Below are positions 24,826 to 40,732 of a stretch of DNA of 64,000 bases, piece after piece (position 1 is the first letter of the stretch; every line of letters begins with the position of its first letter). The notes beneath the pieces were generated by a model that had not been told where the DNA came from, ran no database searches, and was given only the letters and a program-made list of their open reading frames with translations. Origin of the DNA: Candidatus Dactylopiibacterium sp. (GTDB taxonomy: Bacteria > Pseudomonadota > Gammaproteobacteria > Burkholderiales > Rhodocyclaceae); the NCBI GenBank assembly GCA_031119555.1, contig JAVHXQ010000007.1, forward strand, positions 1 through 64,000, in the 5' to 3' direction. The translations under genes and the position numbers were made by a program.

Positions 24826-25893
24826 ATGACCCGTCCGATTCTTGCCCGCATCGACGCGGCCGCCTTCCGCCACAACTACCTGCTGTCGCGCGACCGCGCG
24901 GCCGGCGCGCGCGCGTGGGCCGTCGTCAAGGCCAACGCCTATGGTCACGGCTTGCTGCGGTGTGCCGAGGCGGTGCGTGACGTGGCCGACGGCTTTGCCC
25001 TGCTCGAGATCAGCGAGGCGATGCAGTTGCGCCATGCGGGATTCGCCCAGCCCATCCTGTTGCTCGAAGGCTTTTTCGCCGAGGACGATCTGCAGATGGC
25101 GAGCGCCCACGGCATCAGCAGCGCGCTGCACTGCGAGGAGCAACTGCGCCTGCTGGAACTCGCCGACATCTCCGCGCCGCTGGAGATCTTTGTCAAGCTC
25201 AACACCGGCATGAACCGGCTGGGCTTCCGGCCCGCAGAGCTGACCCGCGTGCTCGAGCGCCTGCGCGCTTCGGGCAAGGCCGCCGGGATTTCGGTCATGA
25301 CGCACTTCGCCTGCGCGGATGGCGCGGGCATCGATGCCGCGCTGGCCGGTTTCGACGCCGTGGCCGCGCCGACCGGACTGGCGCGCAGCGTGGCCAACTC
25401 CGCCGCGCTGCTGCGATTTCCTCATGTGCATTACGACTGGGTGCGGCCCGGCATCATGCTGTACGGAGGCTCGCCCATTCCCGATCTGCAGGACGCCGCG
25501 CAGATCGGGCTGTGCCCGGTGATGACGCTTTCCAGCCGCATCATCGGCGTGCAGATGCTCACGCCGGGCGAGGCCGTGGGCTACAGCGCCACGCTGCGCG
25601 CCGAGGGCGCCCTGCGGGTGGGGACCGTGGCCTGCGGCTACGCCGACGGGTATCCGCGCCATGCCGGCACGGGCACGCCCATTCTCGTCAATGGCCAGCG
25701 CACGCGCACGCTGGGTCGCGTGTCGATGGACATGCTGGCGTGCGATCTGACCGGCATCGACGCTGGCGTCGGTGCCGAAGTGACGCTCTGGGGCGAGGGG
25801 CTGCCGGCCGATGAGGTGGCGGCCGCTGCCGGCACCGTGAGCTATGAGCTGTTCTGCGCGGTGGCGCCGCGCGTGCCGGTCGTGGCCTTCTGA
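24826..25893 (+). CDS. alr: Alanine racemase
   Basis: AVVKANAYGHGLLR PLP-Lys motif; C-terminal GRVSMDMLACDLT. Confidence 0.96.
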   Translation: MTRPILARIDAAAFRHNYLLSRDRAAGARAWAVVKANAYGHGLLRCAEAVRDVADGFALLEISEAMQLRHAGFAQPILLLEGFFAEDDLQMASAHGISSALHCEEQLRLLELADISAPLEIFVKLNTGMNRLGFRPAELTRVLERLRASGKAAGISVMTHFACADGAGIDAALAGFDAVAAPTGLARSVANSAALLRFPHVHYDWVRPGIMLYGGSPIPDLQDAAQIGLCPVMTLSSRIIGVQMLTPGEAVGYSATLRAEGALRVGTVACGYADGYPRHAGTGTPILVNGQRTRTLGRVSMDMLACDLTGIDAGVGAEVTLWGEGLPADEVAAAAGTVSYELFCAVAPRVPVVAF

Positions 25894-27257
25894 TGGCCCG
25901 CGCGAAGTCGGTCTATATCTGCACCGAATGCGGCGCCCAGAGCCCCAAGTGGCAGGGGCAATGCCCGGGCTGCGGGCAGTGGAACACGCTCGTCGAGTCG
26001 GCGCCCGAGCCCGCCGCAGGCGCCGGTACGCGCTTCGCCTCGCTGGCGGCGGGCGCAGCGCGTCTGCAGAAACTTTCCGAGATCGATCCGCGTGAATCGC
26101 CGCGCGCCCCCACGGGCATCGACGAGCTAGACCGCGTGCTGGGCGGCGGTCTGGTGCCCGGCATGGTGGTCTTGATCGGTGGTGATCCGGGCATCGGCAA
26201 GTCGACGCTGCTGCTGCAGGCGCTGGTGCGCGTGCAGCCTGCGCAGCGCACGCTCTACGTGTCGGGCGAGGAGTCGGCCGAGCAGATCGCGCTGCGCGCG
26301 CGCCGGCTGCAGCTCGAGGCGGGCGACCTGCCGCTGCTGCCGGAAATCTCGCTCGAAAAGATCCTGGCCACGCTGGGCGAGCTCAAGCCCGAAGTGGTGG
26401 TGATCGATTCGATCCAGACCCTTTATTCAGAGGCATTGCAGTCGGCGCCGGGTTCGGTGGCCCAGGTGCGCGAGTGCGCGGCCCAGCTCACGCGTCACGC
26501 CAAGGCCACCGGCACCTGCATGATCCTCGTCGGCCACGTCACCAAGGACGGCGCCCTGGCCGGGCCCCGCGTGCTCGAACACATCGTCGACACCGTGTTG
26601 TACTTCGAGGGCGACACGCACTCCAGCTACCGGCTCGTGCGCGCGTTCAAGAACCGCTTTGGCGCCGTGAACGAGCTTGGGGTGTTCGCGATGACCGAGC
26701 GTGGCCTGCGTGGCGTCAGCAATCCGTCGGCGCTGTTCCTGTCGCAGCATGCCCAGCCCGTGCCGGGCTCCTGCGTGCTCGTCACGCAGGAGGGCACGCG
26801 GCCTCTGCTGGTCGAGGTGCAGTCGCTCGTCGACAGCGCCTTCGGCAATCCGCGCCGGCTTTCGGTGGGGCTGGAGCAGAACCGGCTGGCGATGTTGCTG
26901 GCGGTGCTGCACCGCCATGCCGGCATCCAGTGCGCCGACCAGGATGTGTTCATCAACGCCGTGGGCGGCGTGAAGATCACGGAACCCGCGGCGGACCTCG
27001 CAGTGTCGCTGTCCATCGTGTCCTCGCTGACGGGGCGCGCGTTGCCACCCAAGCTCGTCGCGTTTGGCGAAATCGGGCTGGCGGGCGAGATCCGGCCCGC
27101 ACCGCGCGGGCAGGAGCGCTTGCGCGAGGCGGCCAAGCTGGGCTTCGAGGTGGCGCTGATTCCGGCGGCGAATGCGCCCAAGCAACCCATCGAGGGCATG
27201 AAGGTCATCCCGCTCGAACGCATCGAGACGGCCTTTAGTGCACTGCGGGAAATTTGA
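25893..27257 (+). CDS. radA: DNA repair protein RadA
   Basis: Zn finger CTECGAQSPKWQGQCPGC; Walker A GGDPGIGKSTL; KNRFGAVNE (KNRFG). Confidence 0.97.
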   Translation: MARAKSVYICTECGAQSPKWQGQCPGCGQWNTLVESAPEPAAGAGTRFASLAAGAARLQKLSEIDPRESPRAPTGIDELDRVLGGGLVPGMVVLIGGDPGIGKSTLLLQALVRVQPAQRTLYVSGEESAEQIALRARRLQLEAGDLPLLPEISLEKILATLGELKPEVVVIDSIQTLYSEALQSAPGSVAQVRECAAQLTRHAKATGTCMILVGHVTKDGALAGPRVLEHIVDTVLYFEGDTHSSYRLVRAFKNRFGAVNELGVFAMTERGLRGVSNPSALFLSQHAQPVPGSCVLVTQEGTRPLLVEVQSLVDSAFGNPRRLSVGLEQNRLAMLLAVLHRHAGIQCADQDVFINAVGGVKITEPAADLAVSLSIVSSLTGRALPPKLVAFGEIGLAGEIRPAPRGQERLREAAKLGFEVALIPAANAPKQPIEGMKVIPLERIETAFSALREI

Positions 27258-27325
27258 GCTTGTGAGAGCAGCGTGCGGCGGGTAAGCTCGCGCCGCATCC
27301 AAAACAGTACGTTCCCGGAGGGTGC

Positions 27326-28096
27326 ATGAAGAAGAGATGGCTGATCGGCAACTGGAAAATGCATGGCGACCTCGAGAGCAACAAGGCGCTCGTCGAGACC
27401 ATCCGCGGCGCATTGCCCAAGCCCGAAGACGACATCGCAGTGGCCGTCTGCCCCGCCTTCCCGTACCTCTTCCAGCTCGCCGAGCTCACGCAGGGCACCG
27501 AAATCGGTGTCGGCGCGCAGAATGTCTCCGATCATCTCCAGGGCGCCTACACGGGCGAGACCTCGCCGCTCATGGTGCGCGAACTGGGGGGGCGCTTCGC
27601 CATCATCGGCCACTCCGAGCGCCGTCAGTACCAGGGCGAAAATGACGGCCTCATGGGCCGCAAGGCTCTGGCCGCGATCGATGCGGGCCTGATTCCCGTC
27701 ATCTGCGTGGGCGAGACCGCCGAGGAGCGCGACTCCGGACGCACCCACGAGGTGCTGGCGCGCCAGCTCGATGCGGCGTTCGGCTACATCCGCACCGCGC
27801 ATGACGAGATCATCCTTGCCTACGAACCCCGCTGGGCCATCGGCACCGGGATCGCCGCCACGCCCGAGATCATCCAGGGCGAGCACGAATTCCTGCGTCA
27901 GCGCATCGCCATCCGCGACCGCGAGTTCGCCGCGCGTCTGCCCATCGTGTATGGCGGCTCGGTCAAGGCGAGCAACGCCGCCTCGATCTTCGCGATGCCC
28001 GATGTGGATGGCGGCCTGATCGGCTCGGCCGCGCTCAACGCGCAGGAATTCATCGCCATCTACCGTGAGCTCGCGGCTTCGCAGCCCAAGCCATGA
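27326..28096 (+). CDS. tpiA: Triosephosphate isomerase
   Basis: RWLIGNWKMHG; AYEPRWAIGTG active-site motif. Confidence 0.97.
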   Translation: MKKRWLIGNWKMHGDLESNKALVETIRGALPKPEDDIAVAVCPAFPYLFQLAELTQGTEIGVGAQNVSDHLQGAYTGETSPLMVRELGGRFAIIGHSERRQYQGENDGLMGRKALAAIDAGLIPVICVGETAEERDSGRTHEVLARQLDAAFGYIRTAHDEIILAYEPRWAIGTGIAATPEIIQGEHEFLRQRIAIRDREFAARLPIVYGGSVKASNAASIFAMPDVDGGLIGSAALNAQEFIAIYRELAASQPKP

Positions 28097-28806
28097 CGCG
28101 TCAGGTTTTCCTCGATACCGAAACCACCGGCCTGGACTGGCGGGGCGGGGCGGATCGCGTCGTCGAGATCGGCTGCGTCGAGATGATCGACCGCCGCCTC
28201 ACGGGCCAGAATTTCCACGTCTACCTGAATCCGCAGCGCGAGGTGGGCGACTCCGAACGCATTCACGGCCTGTCGGATGCCTACCTCGCCGACAAGCCGC
28301 TGTATGCCAGCCAGGCCGAGGCTTTCGAGGCCTTCGTGCGCGGGGCCGAACTCATCATCCACAACGCGGCCTTCGACGTCGGCTTCCTGAACATGGAGCA
28401 GCAGCGCGCGGGACGTACGCGCGTGAGCGAACTGTGCCCGTCGGTGATCGACACCGTGAAGATGGCCAAGGAGATGTTCCCTGGCAAGAAGGCGTCGCTC
28501 GACGCTCTCTGCGAGCGCTACGCGATCAACAATTCGCATCGCACGCTGCACGGCGCGCTGCTCGACGCGGAGCTGCTCGCGGAAGTCTATCTGGCCATGA
28601 CGCGCGGTCAGGAAGACCTCACGATGTGGGCCGACGACGCACCGGGCGCGGTGGAAAGCAGTCTCGGCCCGCAGTCCACTACCCCGCGCCGCGTGCGCGT
28701 GCTGCACGCGAGCGAGGCGGAACTCGCCGAGCATGAGCGCGTGCTGGGCGAGATCGCCAAGAAGGCCACCTGCCTCTGGCTGCCGCCCGCGGCCGCCTCG
28801 AGCTGA
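28093..28806 (+). CDS. dnaQ: DNA polymerase III epsilon subunit
   Basis: VFLDTETTGLDW exonuclease motif; IHNAAFDVGFLN. Confidence 0.95.
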   Translation: MTRQVFLDTETTGLDWRGGADRVVEIGCVEMIDRRLTGQNFHVYLNPQREVGDSERIHGLSDAYLADKPLYASQAEAFEAFVRGAELIIHNAAFDVGFLNMEQQRAGRTRVSELCPSVIDTVKMAKEMFPGKKASLDALCERYAINNSHRTLHGALLDAELLAEVYLAMTRGQEDLTMWADDAPGAVESSLGPQSTTPRRVRVLHASEAELAEHERVLGEIAKKATCLWLPPAAASS

Positions 28807-28831
28807 ACCTTCTCCCTATTTTCCGGCGTGA

Positions 28832-30862
<2,031 letters not shown>

Positions 30863-30866
30863 AGCC

Positions 30867-31862
30867 ATGCGGCAGCCGCAACACGCCCGCCCGGACGACG
30901 CGCTCGCACCGACGGACGCGGGCATCCCGGCGCACTTCGGCGCGCGCCGCTACCACGCCTACAACGACTGGGTGAAGCGCACGCACGGTGGGCGGCTGCA
31001 GAAGATCTCGGTCGCCGCCGGCTTCACCTGCCCGAACCGTGACGGCACGCTGGGGCGGGGCGGCTGCAGCTTCTGCAACAACGACGGCTTCACGCCTTCC
31101 TACCTGCGCGAGCAGCCCACGGTGCCTCAGCAGCTCGATACCGGCATCGCCTTCATGCGGCGGCGGTATCCGGGCACGCAGCGTTTTCTGGCGTACTTCC
31201 AGAGTTACTCCAACACCTACGGGGAATTGGCGCGCCTGCAGGACGCCTACGCCGAAGCGCTCGCGCATCCCGATGTGGAAGGGCTGGTGATCGGCACGCG
31301 GCCGGACTGCCTGCCCGACGCGGTGCTCGACTACCTGGGCGCGCTGGCCAGCCGCTGCCACGTGGAGCTGGAAATCGGCATCGAATCCTGCTCCGACGCC
31401 GTGCTCGCGGAATGCCTGCGCGGCCACGATTTTGCCTGCACGCAGGACGCCCTGCGCCGCGCCGCCGCGCGCGGGCTTTTCGTGACCGGCCATCTGTTGC
31501 TGGGGCTGCCCGGCGAGACTCGCGACTCGCTGCTGGAGGGCGCCGAAGCGCTCGCGCGCCTGCCGCTCGATTCGCTGAAATTCCACCAGCTGCAGGTGGT
31601 GCGCCATACGCGGCTGGCGATCCAGTACCGCGACGATCCGGCGAGCGTGCCCCTGCTCACGCCCGCGGTCTATGTCGACCGCGTGGTCGACATGCTGGAG
31701 CGTCTGCCCGCGCGTCTGAGCGTCCAGCGCCTGGGCAGCGAGGTGCCGCCCGAGCTACGGCTTTCGCCCGACTGGGGCATGCGTCTGTCGGCGTTTCCGG
31801 CGTTGTTGCATGCATGCATGCAACAACGCGCCACATGGCAGTCCCGCTTGTGTACGGCTTGA
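30867..31862 (+). CDS. TIGR01212-like (YhcC) radical SAM protein
   Basis: 331 aa; TCPNRDGTLGRGGCSFCNNDGF and FQSYSNTYG motifs. Confidence 0.92.
   Translation: MRQPQHARPDDALAPTDAGIPAHFGARRYHAYNDWVKRTHGGRLQKISVAAGFTCPNRDGTLGRGGCSFCNNDGFTPSYLREQPTVPQQLDTGIAFMRRRYPGTQRFLAYFQSYSNTYGELARLQDAYAEALAHPDVEGLVIGTRPDCLPDAVLDYLGALASRCHVELEIGIESCSDAVLAECLRGHDFACTQDALRRAAARGLFVTGHLLLGLPGETRDSLLEGAEALARLPLDSLKFHQLQVVRHTRLAIQYRDDPASVPLLTPAVYVDRVVDMLERLPARLSVQRLGSEVPPELRLSPDWGMRLSAFPALLHACMQQRATWQSRLCTA
31800..31829. repeat. 30-bp perfect palindrome in the 3' end of the radical SAM CDS
   Basis: GCGTTGTTGCATGCATGCATGCAACAACGC equals its own reverse complement. Confidence 0.9.
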
Positions 31863-32012
31863 TTTTTTTGCGCTCATACGCCGAAACTGCGCGCACGGCT
31901 CCCGGGCGGAAAAAAACTGCAGGCAGGGGCTGGAAAGGGCTATGCACGGCCATCCAAGGCTCTATACTCGGCCCTGCAGCAATGCACACCCATATTTAAC
32001 CGGAGATAACGC

Positions 32013-32315
32013 ATGAACAAGACCGATCTGATCGCAGCGATCGCCGAGAAAACCAATCAGTCCAAGGTCGCTACCGGCGAGTTCCTGGATGCTGCCGTTG
32101 CGGCGATCGAGGAAGCTGTCGCGACTGGCGATTCTGTGACGCTGGTTGGCTTCGGCACCTTCAAGGCTGCTGCGCGTGCCGCACGCGAAGGCAAGAATCC
32201 CAAGACCGGTGAAAAGATCAAGATCGCCGCTACGACCGTGCCGCGTTTCTCCGCCGGTGCCGGCTTCAAGGCCAAGGTTGCCGCCAGCAAGGTCAAGAAG
32301 GCTGCCAAGAAGTAA
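32013..32315 (+). CDS. hupB: HU family DNA-binding protein
   Basis: MNKTDLIAAIAEKTNQSK...VGFGTFKAAARAAREGKNPKTGEKIKI. Confidence 0.93.
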   Translation: MNKTDLIAAIAEKTNQSKVATGEFLDAAVAAIEEAVATGDSVTLVGFGTFKAAARAAREGKNPKTGEKIKIAATTVPRFSAGAGFKAKVAASKVKKAAKK

Positions 32316-32335
32316 TCGCTGTTACCCGATTGCTT

Positions 32336-32367
32336 GAACGGGGCGCCCAAGGGCGCCCCGTTCGTTT
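32336..32367 (+). terminator. Probable terminator downstream of HU gene
   Basis: GAACGGGGCGCCC-AA-GGGCGCCCCGTTC then GTTT. Confidence 0.65.
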
Positions 32368-32539
32368 GGGATGCACGGCTGCCGCAGAGGGGGCGGGCTG
32401 CCGTCTGGCGCCCCGTCGATTGTGGTAGGATCGCCGGTTTGTTGGTTTTCGCCGGAGAGCATCGCGCGAAGGCTGGCCGCATGGCCGCACGAAGCCTGGC
32501 GCGTCTTTCCCAAAAGTTCTGCTTCCAAGGATATTCTGA

Positions 32540-33850
32540 ATGCAAACGAATGAAGTGACGTCGGGCGCGCTCGAGCGCCGCATCGATCTTTCCGTCAACC
32601 TGGCTGACGTTGAAAAGCAGGTCGGCGAACGCCTGACGCGCGTGTCGCGCACCGTGAAGATGGCCGGTTTCCGTCCGGGCAAGGTTCCGATGAAGATCGT
32701 CGAGCAATCGTACGGTCCGCAGGTGCGCAACGAGGTGCTGGGCGAGTCGGTCGAGGTCGCCTTCAATCGCGCCGTTCAGGAGCAGGGCCTGCGTGTGGCA
32801 GGTTATCCCAGCATCGAGCCCAAGGAAGCCTCTGCCGAGGGCACGATGGAATTCGTCGCGAGCTTCGAAGTCTTCCCCGAAGTGGTCGTGGGCGACCTGT
32901 CCGTGGCGGAAATCGAACGTCCCCAGCTGAGCGTGACCGACGCTGAAGTCGACCGCACCATCGAAGTCCTGCGCAAGCAGCGCACCAGCTACGTGGCGGC
33001 GGACCGTGCTTCCCAGGAAGGCGACCGCGTGACCATCGACTTCACGGGTCGCAAGGACGGTGAAGTGTTCGAAGGCGGTCAGGCCAGCGACTTCGCCGTG
33101 GTGGTCGGCGGCGGCCAGATGCTGCCCGAGTTCGACGCCGCCCTGGCGGGCCTCAAGGTGGGCGAGAGCAAGAGCTTCGATCTGACTTTCCCGGCCGAAT
33201 ACCATGCCGAGAAGCTCGCCGGCCAGACCGTGCAGTTCGAGATCACGCTGAAGGCGCTGGAAGCGCCGGTGCTGCCCGAGGTGGATGCAACCTTCGCCCA
33301 GGCGCTGGGCGTGGCCGACGGCGACATCGCCAAGATGCGCGCCGAGATCCAGGCCAACCTGGAGCGCGAAGTGGCCCGCCGCATTCGTGCCCGCGTGCGC
33401 GACCAGGCGCTCGAATCGCTGTCCAAGGCCTGTGAGTTCGATGTGCCCAAGGCGCTCGTGGAGAACGAGTCGCAGCGCATGGCCGAAGCCGCCAAGCGCG
33501 ATCTCGTTCAGCGCGGCGTGGATGTGAAGAACGTTCCGGTCAGCAAGGACTGGTTCATCGAGCAGGCCAGCAACCGCGTCAAGCTCGGACTGATCGTGTC
33601 CGAAATCGTCGGCAAGAACAGCCTGGCCGCCAAGCCGGAACAGGTGCGCGCGCGCGTGGATGATCTTGCCCAGACTTATGAGCAGCCCGAGGAAGTGGTG
33701 CGCTGGTACTACTCCAAGCCGGAAAACCTGCGCGACATCGAAGATGCGGTGGTCGAGGACAACGTCGTGGAATGGGTGCTGGGGCAGGCCAAGGTCAGCG
33801 ACAAGGCCTTTACTTTTGAGGAACTGATGGAGCAAGCTCAGGCTGCCTGA
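32540..33850 (+). CDS. tig: Trigger factor
   Basis: AGFRPGKVPMKIVEQSYG signature; upstream of clpP-clpX. Confidence 0.96.
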   Translation: MQTNEVTSGALERRIDLSVNLADVEKQVGERLTRVSRTVKMAGFRPGKVPMKIVEQSYGPQVRNEVLGESVEVAFNRAVQEQGLRVAGYPSIEPKEASAEGTMEFVASFEVFPEVVVGDLSVAEIERPQLSVTDAEVDRTIEVLRKQRTSYVAADRASQEGDRVTIDFTGRKDGEVFEGGQASDFAVVVGGGQMLPEFDAALAGLKVGESKSFDLTFPAEYHAEKLAGQTVQFEITLKALEAPVLPEVDATFAQALGVADGDIAKMRAEIQANLEREVARRIRARVRDQALESLSKACEFDVPKALVENESQRMAEAAKRDLVQRGVDVKNVPVSKDWFIEQASNRVKLGLIVSEIVGKNSLAAKPEQVRARVDDLAQTYEQPEEVVRWYYSKPENLRDIEDAVVEDNVVEWVLGQAKVSDKAFTFEELMEQAQAA

Positions 33851-33864
33851 GCGAGACTTCGTAG

Positions 33865-33897
33865 GGGTGCCGGCGAACCGCCGGCACCCGTTTCTTT
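33865..33897 (+). terminator. Rho-independent terminator downstream of tig
   Basis: GGGTGCCGGCG-AAC-CGCCGGCACCC-GTTTCTTT, 11-bp stem. Confidence 0.8.
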
Positions 33898-33918
33898 CGA
33901 GATGATGGAGAGACTGCT

Positions 33919-34557
33919 TTGAAATTCTCAAGCACGCAGCATTCTGATTGGGATCCGGTGGGCCTTGGCCTGGTGCCGATGGTGGTCGAGCAAAGCGGTC
34001 GCGGCGAGCGCTCCTACGACATCTATTCGCGTCTTCTCAAGGAGCGCGTGGTGTTTCTCGTCGGGCCCGTCAATGACGTGACGGCGAACCTGATCGTGGC
34101 GCAACTGCTGTTCCTGGAGTCCGAGAATCCGGACAAGGACATCAACTTCTACATCAACTCCCCGGGCGGGTCGGTGACGGCGGGCATGTCGATTTACGAC
34201 ACCATGCAGTTCATCAAGCCCAAGGTCAGCACGCTGTGCATCGGACAGGCCGCGAGCATGGGAGCGTTCCTCCTGGCTGCGGGGGCTCCCGGCAAGCGCT
34301 TCTCGCTGCCCAATTCGCGCATCATGATCCACCAGCCTCTGGGCGGGTTTCAGGGGCAGGCCTCGGATATCGAAATCCATGCCCGCGAGATCCTCGCGCT
34401 GCGTGCGAAGCTCAACGACATGCTGGCCAAGCACACGGGGCAGCCGGTGGAGCGTATCGAGCGCGATACGGATCGCGACAATTTCATGTCGGCCGCCGAC
34501 GCCTGCGCGTATGGCCTGGTCGATAAGGTGCTGAGTTCGCGCGGCGAAGCCGCCTGA
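33919..34557 (+). CDS. clpP: ATP-dependent Clp protease proteolytic subunit
   Basis: [45 protein letters not shown]. Confidence 0.97.
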   Translation: MKFSSTQHSDWDPVGLGLVPMVVEQSGRGERSYDIYSRLLKERVVFLVGPVNDVTANLIVAQLLFLESENPDKDINFYINSPGGSVTAGMSIYDTMQFIKPKVSTLCIGQAASMGAFLLAAGAPGKRFSLPNSRIMIHQPLGGFQGQASDIEIHAREILALRAKLNDMLAKHTGQPVERIERDTDRDNFMSAADACAYGLVDKVLSSRGEAA

Positions 34558-34589
34558 TTTTCGCGCCTCAATTTCAAGGAAGGCTATCT

Positions 34590-35858
<1,269 letters not shown>

Positions 35859-35874
35859 GCCGTGGGCCTGAACG

Positions 35875-35902
35875 GGACGGGGCGCGTGGCGTCGCCCCGT
35901 CC
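35875..35902 (+). terminator. Possible terminator downstream of clpX
   Basis: GGACGGGGCG/CGCCCCGTCC stem, 8-nt loop, weak T-rich tail. Confidence 0.45.
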
Positions 35903-35990
35903 GTTGTCCTGCCGTGTTCCGGTTCCTGCTCACCCCAGGCCGGGGCCGTCCGTCCTTGCGACAAGATCTTTCCGGCATGCGTCGTGCGGG

Positions 35991-36018
35991 CTTGAAACCA
36001 TCGTTCCTGCCCTCATGT
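35991..36018 (+). promoter_or_regulatory. Heat-shock (sigma-32-like) promoter of lon
   Basis: CTTGAAA-N13-CCTCATGT, close to CTTGAAA-N11-16-CCCCATNT, 30 bp upstream of lon ATG. Confidence 0.65.
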
Positions 36019-36048
36019 AGCAAGCGTGCTGCCTAACCGGGACAAAAA

Positions 36049-38478
<2,430 letters not shown>

Positions 38479-38491
38479 CGGGCTGGCCCGG

Positions 38492-38525
38492 CGGGCCTGT
38501 GGTCTGATCACCACAGGCCCGTTTT
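38492..38525 (+). terminator. Rho-independent terminator of lon
   Basis: CGGGCCTGTGGT-CTGATC-ACCACAGGCCCG-TTTT, 12-bp perfect stem. Confidence 0.9.
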
Positions 38526-38609
38526 CCGCCGTGCTTCGTCGGCCCGGACTGGCACCCGCCGTCGCGAGTCGTTAGGATCCTTCCGCCAGATCCCGTTTCA
38601 GGAGCCCGC

Positions 38610-38975
38610 ATGACCCAGCCGCAAATCGCACCGTCCGTGCGCACCGGCGTTCTCTCGCTGAACATCAATTCCAAGACGGCCTTGTACGCGGCCTACATGC
38701 CCTTCATTCGTGGCGGGGGGCTGTTCATTCCCACCAACAAGGCCTATGCGCCTGGCGACGAGGTGTTCATGCTGCTGCAGCTCATGGACGATCCGCAGAA
38801 GCTGGCGGTCAAGGGCAAGGTCGTGTGGTTCACGCCCGCCAACGCGCAGAACAGCAAGACGCAGGGGGTGGGCGTGCAGTTCGAGCCCGATGAAGGCGGC
38901 ACCGCCGTGAAGATCCGCATCGAGCAGATTCTGGGCGGCGCGATCGGCTCTAGCCGCCCCACGCACACGCTCTGA
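38610..38975 (+). CDS. PilZ domain protein
   Basis: 121 aa; short PilZ type (GGGLFIPTNKAYAPGDEVFMLLQLMDDPQKLAVKGKVVW), upstream of tatD. Confidence 0.88.
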   Translation: MTQPQIAPSVRTGVLSLNINSKTALYAAYMPFIRGGGLFIPTNKAYAPGDEVFMLLQLMDDPQKLAVKGKVVWFTPANAQNSKTQGVGVQFEPDEGGTAVKIRIEQILGGAIGSSRPTHTL

Positions 38976-39045
38976 AACGGGCGGTGCCCGCAGTTGTGGC
39001 CGGGCCTTGCCCGGCTTTTTGATTTCTAGCCGAGAAGAGCAGGCC

Positions 39046-39816
39046 ATGTTTGTCGACTCCCATTGCCACATCGATTTCGAAGATCTTGCCGTACAGGGCG
39101 AGGCATTGTTCGCGCGCATGGCCGCCGCGCAGGTCACGCACGCCACCTGCATCGGTGTGAATCTGGAGAACGCGCCGCGCGTGCTGGCGCTCGCCGCATC
39201 GCGCCCAAACCTTTTCGCCACCGTCGGCGTGCACCCTGAAAACACCGGGGGCGAGGAGCCCGACGTTGCGCGCCTGGTTTCGCTTGCCCAGCATCCACGC
39301 GTGATCGCCATCGGCGAGACCGGCCTCGATTACTACTGGCACAAGGACAAGCCCGAGTGGCAGCGCGAGCGTTTCCGCGTGCATATCCGGGCGGCGCGCC
39401 AGGCGGGGCTTCCTCTCGTGATCCATACGCGGGATGCGTCGGAAGATGTCGTGCGCATTCTCGCGGAGGAGGGCGCCGAGGCCGTGGGAGGCGTGATGCA
39501 TTGCTTCACCGAGAACCTTGCCGTCGCCGAAGCCGCCATGGCCCTGGGCTTCAGCATCTCGTTCTCGGGGATCGTGACCTTCCGCAACGCCGCGCAGATC
39601 AAGGAAGTGGCGGCGAGTATTCCGCTGGAGCGCATCCTCATCGAGACGGATTCGCCTTATCTGGCGCCCGTGCCCTATCGCGGCAAGATGAACGAGCCCT
39701 CCTACGTGCCCCACGTCGCGGCGGAAGTGGCGCGCCTGCGCGGCATTCCAGTCGAGGAGGTGGCACGGGCGACGACGGAGAATTTCTTCCGGCTGTTTTC
39801 ACGCGCAGAGGCATGA
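39046..39816 (+). CDS. TatD family metal-dependent DNase
   Basis: MFVDSHCHIDFEDL; GETGLDYYWHKD; IETDSPYLAPVPYRGKMNEPSYV. Confidence 0.95.
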   Translation: MFVDSHCHIDFEDLAVQGEALFARMAAAQVTHATCIGVNLENAPRVLALAASRPNLFATVGVHPENTGGEEPDVARLVSLAQHPRVIAIGETGLDYYWHKDKPEWQRERFRVHIRAARQAGLPLVIHTRDASEDVVRILAEEGAEAVGGVMHCFTENLAVAEAAMALGFSISFSGIVTFRNAAQIKEVAASIPLERILIETDSPYLAPVPYRGKMNEPSYVPHVAAEVARLRGIPVEEVARATTENFFRLFSRAEA

Positions 39817-39851
39817 AAAAAAGGGCGATCCGAGGATCGCCCCTGTTTTTT
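39816..39851. terminator. Bidirectional terminator between tatD and suhB
   Basis: AAAAAAAGGGCGATCC-GA-GGATCGCCCTGTTTTTT between convergent genes. Confidence 0.8.
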
Positions 39852-39863
39852 GCGGCCGGTTCT

Positions 39864-40664
39864 TCAGGCCATCAGCGCTTCGCTGCGATGCGACTGAACG
39901 ATCTGCAGCAGCTGCGTGAAGATCTTGGGCGAACCCGCCACGAGGTTGCCGGTGGCCAGGTAGTCTCCCTCGCCCCCGAAGTCGCTCGCCAGACCACCCG
40001 CTTCCGTCACGAGCAGCGTGCCTGCGGCCATGTCCCAGGCCTTGAGGCCGATTTCAAAGAAACCGTCCGTGCGGCCGGCGGCCAGCCAGGCCAGATCGAG
40101 CGCGGCCGAACCCGGGCGGCGCAGGCCGGCGGTCTTGCCCGCGAGTTCCTGGAACATGCCGAGGTAGGCGTCGATGTGCGCCATTTCCTTGAAAGGAAAG
40201 CCGGTCGCGATGAGGCTGTCGAAGAGCTTCGTGCGCTTGCCGACGCGGATGCGGCGATCATTGAGGTATGCGCCGCGACCCTTGCTGGCCGTGAACAGCT
40301 CGTTGCGGTTGGGATCGTAGATCACGCCATGCTGCACGATGCCGCGTTCGGCCAGGGCGATGGAAATCGCGTACTGCGGAAAGCCGTGAATGAAGTTGGT
40401 GGTGCCGTCGAGCGGATCGATGATCCACTGGAATTCGCTCTCGCCGCCGGTGTCGCCCGTCTCCTCTGCTAGAATCGCGTGCTCCGGATAGGCTTCGCTG
40501 ATCACTTCGATGATGGCCGCTTCGGCCGCGTGATCGATCTCCGTCACGAAATCGTTGGGCTGCTTGGCACGGACTTCCACCTTGTCCAGATCCAGCGAGG
40601 CGCGGTTGATGATCGTGCTGGCACGGCGGGCCGCCTTGACGGCGATATTCAGAATTGGATGCAT
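39864..40664 (-). CDS. suhB: Inositol-1-monophosphatase
   Basis: [33 protein letters not shown]. Confidence 0.94.
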   Translation of the reverse strand: MHPILNIAVKAARRASTIINRASLDLDKVEVRAKQPNDFVTEIDHAAEAAIIEVISEAYPEHAILAEETGDTGGESEFQWIIDPLDGTTNFIHGFPQYAISIALAERGIVQHGVIYDPNRNELFTASKGRGAYLNDRRIRVGKRTKLFDSLIATGFPFKEMAHIDAYLGMFQELAGKTAGLRRPGSAALDLAWLAAGRTDGFFEIGLKAWDMAAGTLLVTEAGGLASDFGGEGDYLATGNLVAGSPKIFTQLLQIVQSHRSEALMA

Positions 40665-40732
40665 GAGCGTCGGGTCTCGTGACTGGCGCGCAGCCCTATT
40701 CGGCCGGCGCAACAGGAAACCGCCCATTATAT

